This document shows positions 15,586 through 16,548 of a stretch of DNA of 16,548 nucleotides, piece after piece. The notes beneath the pieces were generated by a model that did not search any database, was not told the origin of the DNA, and was given only the letters and a program-made list of their open reading frames with translations. Position 1 is the first letter of the stretch, and each line of letters begins with the position of its first letter. The DNA is taken from positions 1-16,548 of the forward strand of contig CALBGU010000296.1 of assembly GCA_937893155.1 (NCBI GenBank), given 5' to 3'. Position numbers and translations under genes: made by a program. Source of the stretch: an uncultured Treponema sp. (GTDB taxonomy: Bacteria; Spirochaetota; Spirochaetia; Treponematales; Treponemataceae).

Positions 15586-16236
15586 ATGAAAAAATTATCT
15601 ATCGTAGCAGTTTGCGCACTTGCGCTGCTTTTTGCATCGTGCGTTTCAGCGCCCAAGCCGATTGAAAAGCAAAGCACAGAGCAAGAAACAAAGAGTACCG
15701 ACGAAGAGCCGACCGACGAAACTGAGCCGACACCGAAAGAGGAAGAATCCACCACCAGCGACACAAAAAGCATTGCAGAAGAAAAAAAATCGCGTGATTT
15801 TGAAAATGCGGCGTGGATTGTCCGCGGCGAAAACGGCGCGCAGTATCTGGAAAACAAAAACACCGCGGAAGTTTCGGGAGCAAAGGGCGTAAAAGCGGTC
15901 TTGCGCGTTCAGAGCAACAAAAAAATCTCCGTGCGATTTGACGGAATGGACGGCAAGCGCGCCGTCAACACATGGTCAACACAGTTTTCCGTCGCCGTCA
16001 AAGACAGCTACGACATTGAGTTTGTGCTCACCGACGTTATGCGGGACGGTATGGTGATTTTTAATCCTGACAATTCCGAACTGGTGCACGATTTACTTTT
16101 GACAGGCGGAATGTTGGAGTTTTTGCTGAAAAACGACGAAAACCCAGCAGAGAGCTATTCCTTCCGCCTCGAATACCCCGAAGGCTCGTACGAAGAAGCA
16201 TTTTCGGAGCTGAACGCCCGCAATATCGGCAACTGA
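15586..16236 (+). CDS. Small lipoprotein with acidic Ser/Thr/Glu/Pro linker, function unknown
   Basis: A 216-residue lipoprotein. Its signal is MKKLSIVAVCALALLFASC, with lipobox FASC and lipidated Cys19. Residues about 25-70 are a low-complexity, strongly acidic tether of Glu, Thr, Ser, Pro and Lys. A compact beta-rich domain follows (about 75-216), containing AAWIVRGENGAQYL, KISVRFDGMDGKRAV and EFVLTDVMRDGMVIF, and ending with ARNIGN. I do not recognise the domain. ATG 15586 is chosen because GGAGG lies five bases upstream and the lipoprotein signal starts there; an in-frame TTG at 15574 would place the ribosome-binding site inside the gene. The tether would let the domain reach away from the membrane, perhaps toward the phosphatase's periplasmic region encoded just upstream, but that is only proximity. 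Confidence 0.85.
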   Translation: MKKLSIVAVCALALLFASCVSAPKPIEKQSTEQETKSTDEEPTDETEPTPKEEESTTSDTKSIAEEKKSRDFENAAWIVRGENGAQYLENKNTAEVSGAKGVKAVLRVQSNKKISVRFDGMDGKRAVNTWSTQFSVAVKDSYDIEFVLTDVMRDGMVIFNPDNSELVHDLLLTGGMLEFLLKNDENPAESYSFRLEYPEGSYEEAFSELNARNIGN

Positions 16237-16309
16237 TTTTTTTGGGTGCGATGGAACGTATGCTTGAAAAAAAATAATGATTATGCTCAAACTCGTTTCA
16301 GCATCTTTC
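16237..16309 (+). other. Gene-free spacer with a possible hairpin
   Basis: No gene is seen. ATGCT (16283-16287) and AGCAT (16300-16304) are complementary, and the inner AAA/TTT can extend the stem past a C-C mismatch, leaving a CTCG loop. An A/T-rich stretch ending in a T-run begins a few bases later. It might help end transcription of the lipoprotein gene, but the T-run is too far from the stem for a standard terminator. Confidence 0.3.
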
Positions 16310-16502
16310 AAAAAATTTTTTTTACCCGAATCCGTGTGGAGTGAGAGCACAAAAAATTTTTTTTTACCGAATCCACGCGGAGTGAGAACGAAAAAAATTT
16401 TTTTTTACTAAATCCACGCGGAGTGAGAGCACAAAAAATTTTTTTTTATCAAATCCACGCGAAAGCAGAGCGAAAAATTTTTTTTTGCCGTTTCCGCCGC
16501 CC
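16310..16502. repeat. Tandem repeat of about 41 bp with A6T9 tracts (4.5 units)
   Basis: Units start at 16310, 16351, 16391, 16433 and 16473, so they are 41, 40, 42 and 40 bases long, with a partial fifth. Each has a run of five to seven A followed by eight or more T. In units one to four a conserved block of the type AATCCACGCGGAGTGAGAGC follows. Units two and three share AATCCACGCGGAGTGAGA exactly; units one and four diverge, and unit five keeps only the A/T tract. Unit lengths are not multiples of three and reading frames close inside it, so it is not coding. The remaining bases, 16503-16548, are pyrimidine-rich and show nothing I can name. Confidence 0.9.
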
Positions 16503-16548
16503 AAAAGTGCAACGCCTTTCTTTTTTTTCTCTTTTCTTCACAGCGTAT

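Noticed and set aside
16310..16502. Could the tandem repeat be a CRISPR array?
   Set aside because: There are no unique spacers: the whole 41-bp unit is repeated, the repeats are imperfect throughout, and no cas genes are visible.
16093..16548. Could the repeat region be coding on the minus strand?
   Set aside because: Unit lengths of 40, 41 and 42 bases shift the frame and stops appear inside the units, so no continuous protein results.

Overview
The window looks like a chromosomal segment of a Treponema-type spirochaete, AT-rich and from a cobalamin-synthesising lineage rather than the reduced syphilis group. The main pointers are a UPF0164-type (treponemal FadL-like) outer-membrane barrel protein, lipoproteins with loose spirochaetal lipoboxes, and a very large membrane SpoIIE/RsbU-type phosphatase. 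The genus is inferred from family content, not from a marker gene. No phage, transposase or CRISPR array is visible.

Region 1 (1-1844, minus strand) is a two-gene signalling operon. A receiver-STAS-like-receiver protein overlaps by one base a soluble histidine kinase without a sensor domain, which is cut by the left edge. Its promoter appears to give a leaderless mRNA and carries a near-perfect 18-bp palindrome over the -35 box. Region 2 (1996-3217, plus) is a CdaR/PucR-like regulator with its own promoter, strong ribosome-binding site and a clean terminator. Region 3 (3248-3394) is a single tRNA-Val(GAC) with a near-consensus promoter. Its leader and trailer form a perfect 10-bp inverted repeat that runs into eight Ts.

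Region 4 (3407-6498, plus) is a cobalamin-riboswitch operon: a BtuF/FepB-like substrate-binding lipoprotein, the cobalt chelatase CbiK and the methyltransferase CbiD, all overlapping. The riboswitch suggests that the whole set is turned down when B12 is plentiful.

Region 5 (6540-16236) is an envelope-directed block. A UPF0164-family barrel with a C-terminal TPR-like tail (minus) diverges from a periplasmic helical-repeat protein and an overlapping 1542-residue phosphatase. The phosphatase has a periplasmic propeller-like region, Ig/Fn3-like modules, three membrane segments, HAMP and SpoIIE phosphatase. A small lipoprotein with its own promoter follows. The phosphatase gene contains an in-frame internal ribosome-binding site and ATG just before its second membrane segment, so it may encode two products or be an old fusion. 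I infer that the block reports envelope state to a cytoplasmic partner-switching pathway; the STAS-like protein of region 1 is a conceivable but unproven partner.

Region 6 (16237-16548) has no gene. It holds four and a half tandem units of about 41 bp, each starting with an A6T9-like tract, spaced close to four helical turns and therefore predicted to be strongly curved DNA.
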